From the NCBI RefSeq assembly GCF_004664715.2, contig NC_051063.1, positions 72,712,518-72,776,517 of the forward strand: a stretch of 64,000 nt of DNA, in the 5' to 3' direction. This DNA comes from Peromyscus leucopus (taxonomy: Eukaryota > Chordata > Mammalia > Rodentia > Cricetidae). Both the position numbers and the translations under genes were made by a program. Shown piece by piece: positions 62,071 through 64,000 of the stretch. The notes beneath the pieces were generated by a model that saw only the letters and a list, made by a program, of their open reading frames with translations, ran no database searches and was not told the DNA's origin. The stretch's first letter is position 1, and every line of letters begins with the position of its first letter.

Positions 62071-62071
<1 letters not shown>
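61859..62071. other. Unassigned sequence
   Basis: Purine-rich at the start (GAAAGGAAGAAGG), otherwise unassigned. Confidence 0.4.

Positions 62072-62109
<38 letters not shown>
62072..62109 (+). repeat. (TTA)n microsatellite
   Basis: About 12 ATT/TTA units. Confidence 0.97.
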
Positions 62110-62110
<1 letters not shown>

Positions 62111-62240
62111 CTTTATTTGTTAACAGAATATAAGTTCCACAAGGATAAAGATGTGTCTCTGTTTTAAAATTCATAGTGTGCCTCTACTCCTGGCATTCAG
62201 CAGGGATCTAAGAAATCACATTTGATTGACTAGATGATGT
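62110..62240 (+). mobile_element. L2-type 3' end
   Basis: AACAGAATATAAGTTCCACA, AGGATAAAGATGTGTCTCTG, CATAGTGTGCCTCTACTCCT, GGCATTCAGCAGGGATCTAA and CACATTTGATTGAC parallel the mammalian L2 end (AGAATGTAAGCTCCATGAGG, GCCTGGCACATAGTAGG, TATTTGTTGAATGA). Confidence 0.55.
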
Positions 62241-63694
62241 GTGCCTGTGTGAAATGATTTTTCTAGAAGGTTCTAGGACTGGACATGCTGGACAATAAGG
62301 TTTGCCCATTTATTAAGTTATCGTTTTGGCCAAACTGTTCTTCAGAGCAGCCAGGAGGCTTGACATATTGATGCTGTCTGAGGGAACCCACCTTCCTGAT
62401 GTCATTCCACGGACATGATCACATTGTCCTTTTCCAGGGCAGACTGATGAATGAATGTACAGGACCTGCAATCAGATGGCTCCAGCAAAAAATGACTCTT
62501 TTCTGTGCATCCAAGTTCAAGGCTACCTACTGAAAGAAGCAGCTACTCTTGCAAGGCCTAGAGCAGTGGGCAGGGCAGCCTAGGGTACCCATGCCAGGCA
62601 CCTGGAGTACAATTGCCTCACCTGAGAGCCCCAGAGATTCCAGATACACTGGCCCCCTCTGACTGATCCTTATAGCCAATAAACAGGCCCTACGTACTGC
62701 TGATCTCCAACTCCAAGGGTTCCTGGCTCCATACTTGATATCTACTGCCATACCCACCAGCAAGAAGCAGACTACAGCTATAGACTTCAGTTATGTCAAT
62801 GAGACCTTATGTTGTGTGTGTGATGGATCTGTCTGGAGACAGCACTAACCAGAAGCCCAAATGTGCCCACGTGTTGGACCTAAAGAGCATCAACCCCCAT
62901 ATCTGTACTGTGATTGTCCTTTCCGAGATTAGAGGGCAGGGGAGATGGGCAAGAAGGATTCTATCTGGAACAGAGACCAAGGGTTAGACAAGCTGACCTC
63001 TGTCTGGGCAGAAACCCAGTCGAGATGCTGTTGACTGAGGCTGAGGCAGGGGCCTGTACATTTCAAGGCCTGTTTGGAGCAGGGGTAGATCCATGCACCG
63101 CTCTCCTCCTTTTCCTTCTCCCAACCTCCTCTTCCTCCTTTTCCTCTCACTTTTCTCCATGCTGTCTTTACATAGGTTTTGCATTTCTGACTCAGGACTG
63201 AGATGTCAAGGAATGGTCCATTTCTAGAGACTGGAGACTGTCCTCTTCAGAGAGAGGGCAGAGGGGCTTCCTTGTGCAACCAGAGTCAGAATTAGGGACA
63301 GAGGAATGGTGGAGCCAGGACCTGGTTGGATCAGCCTCTACGTTCCATCCTTTCTCTCTGGGCATGGTCAGAAAGGACTTCCCATTACAAGGTGGATTTC
63401 AAGGTTCTGAAATTATTTCAGTGACAGTGAACAAGAATATGGAAGAAAGCATGAAAACCTTGAGTGTTTGGTGGGGGGTGCCCTGGTCATTCATTCCCAC
63501 TTAGGCTCCCTCTTAAGGCAATACTTTGCAGCCTTAAGAATAGAGGAAGGGTATCTCAATGGAGCCTAACACAGATGCTTGGTGCACTGTGCCCCGCTCA
63601 GGGGCTACAACTTCAGGCTCCCTGGAGGGTAAAACTGAAGACTTCCTGGTTTCTCTTGCCTTCTCTGTTCCTGGAATCAACCTGTCCTTCACTG
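62241..63694. other. Unassigned sequence
   Basis: About 1.45 kb with no recognised repeat or gene. A C/T-rich patch lies at 63103-63160. Overlapping open frames on both strands lack domains. Confidence 0.4.
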
Positions 63695-63805
63695 TGTCTC
63701 ACATGTTTTATAGAGGAGAAAACTGGGATCCAAAGAGGTCAAGTGGGAAATCAGGAGAGGACCAGAATGAGCCCCAGAGAGCCACCCCTCCTGCCCTGCA
63801 CTCTT
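63695..63805 (-). mobile_element. MIR SINE fragment
   Basis: TTTATAGAGGAGAAAACTGG, GATCCAAAGAGGTCAAGTGG, GGACCAGAATGAGCCC and CCCTGCACTCTTTGCAAATC follow reverse MIR order (TTTACAGATGAGGAAACTGAGG, AGAGGTTAAGTG). Confidence 0.6.
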
Positions 63806-64000
63806 TGCAAATCATAAGAAAGCAATAAGGGTTAACCTGAACCACTTAGTTCTGCTTTCCCAGAGACATGCAAACTTCCTGTTCCTTGCCCCATATCTGC
63901 GCCCCTAGCCCATGAAATCCTGCAGGGTTTTAGGCAAATGGCCTTTAGAAACTAAAAGAGGTGAGTGTTTGTCGTGCATTCAAAGGTTCCAGATGGGTTT
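63806..64000. other. Unassigned sequence at window end
   Basis: No repeat or gene recognised. Confidence 0.4.

Overview
The window looks like intergenic or intronic DNA from a muroid rodent. The evidence is its repeat content: B1, B2/B3, B4 (RSINE1, ID_B1) and ID-type SINEs, rodent L1 3' ends with the polypurine 3' UTR, and many LTRs of the rodent MaLR (ORR1/MT-like) kind, over older mammalian repeats (MIR, L2, L1M 3' ends, a hAT fossil). A solo LTR at 19.9-20.5 kb that carries B1-like modules resembles elements I associate with cricetid rodents (hamster, vole, deer mouse). Young mouse-type L1 and abundant young rat-type ID copies are not seen. Cricetid is therefore my best guess, but it is not proven.

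I recognise no protein-coding gene, no tRNA, rRNA or other functional RNA gene, no CRISPR array and no plasmid or phage feature. The longer open frames lie in microsatellites, in a pyrimidine minisatellite, antisense to an L1, or in anonymous sequence without a recognisable domain. All family names come from recognition by eye; no repeat-library search was run.

Layout. 0-5 kb: a 5'-truncated minus-strand L1 with visible target-site duplication, then microsatellites, MIR and MaLR fragments. 5-9 kb: SINEs, MIRs and a possible conserved element with an octamer motif. 9-12.5 kb: an L1M relic and a pile of MaLR LTRs. 13-18 kb: GA/CT microsatellites, a long CT-rich minisatellite next to an ORR1-like LTR, and an MLT1-like LTR end. 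19.5-21.4 kb: L1 3' end, the B1-bearing solo LTR and an MT-like LTR. 21.4-26.9 kb: mostly unique sequence. 26.9-29.1 kb: B2, B4 and a pair of opposed MIRs. 29.4-31.6 kb: repeat-poor sequence with clustered homeodomain-type TAATTA sites, the best candidate regulatory block. 32-49 kb: sparse SINEs, two fragments of one hAT family, an almost complete L1 3' UTR and ORR1-like LTRs. 49-56 kb: an LTR with clear TSD, an L1M 3' end, two AT-rich candidate conserved elements, a 31/32-bp minisatellite and an ORR1-like LTR. 56-64 kb: long CT/CA and GATA arrays, further candidate conserved elements, SINEs, L2 and MIR.

If the window has a biological role it is most likely as regulatory or spacer DNA of a developmental gene outside it. 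Repeat-poor, AT-rich segments with homeodomain, POU, FOX, SOX/TCF and nuclear-receptor-like motifs recur across it, but motif sightings alone do not show function. I did not find a new biological system. The strongest direct observations are the B1-bearing solo LTR with a 6-bp TSD, two related LTRs that both carry a microsatellite at the same internal position, the LTR-associated pyrimidine minisatellite, and the CAAAGG/CCTTTG palindrome in a candidate enhancer.
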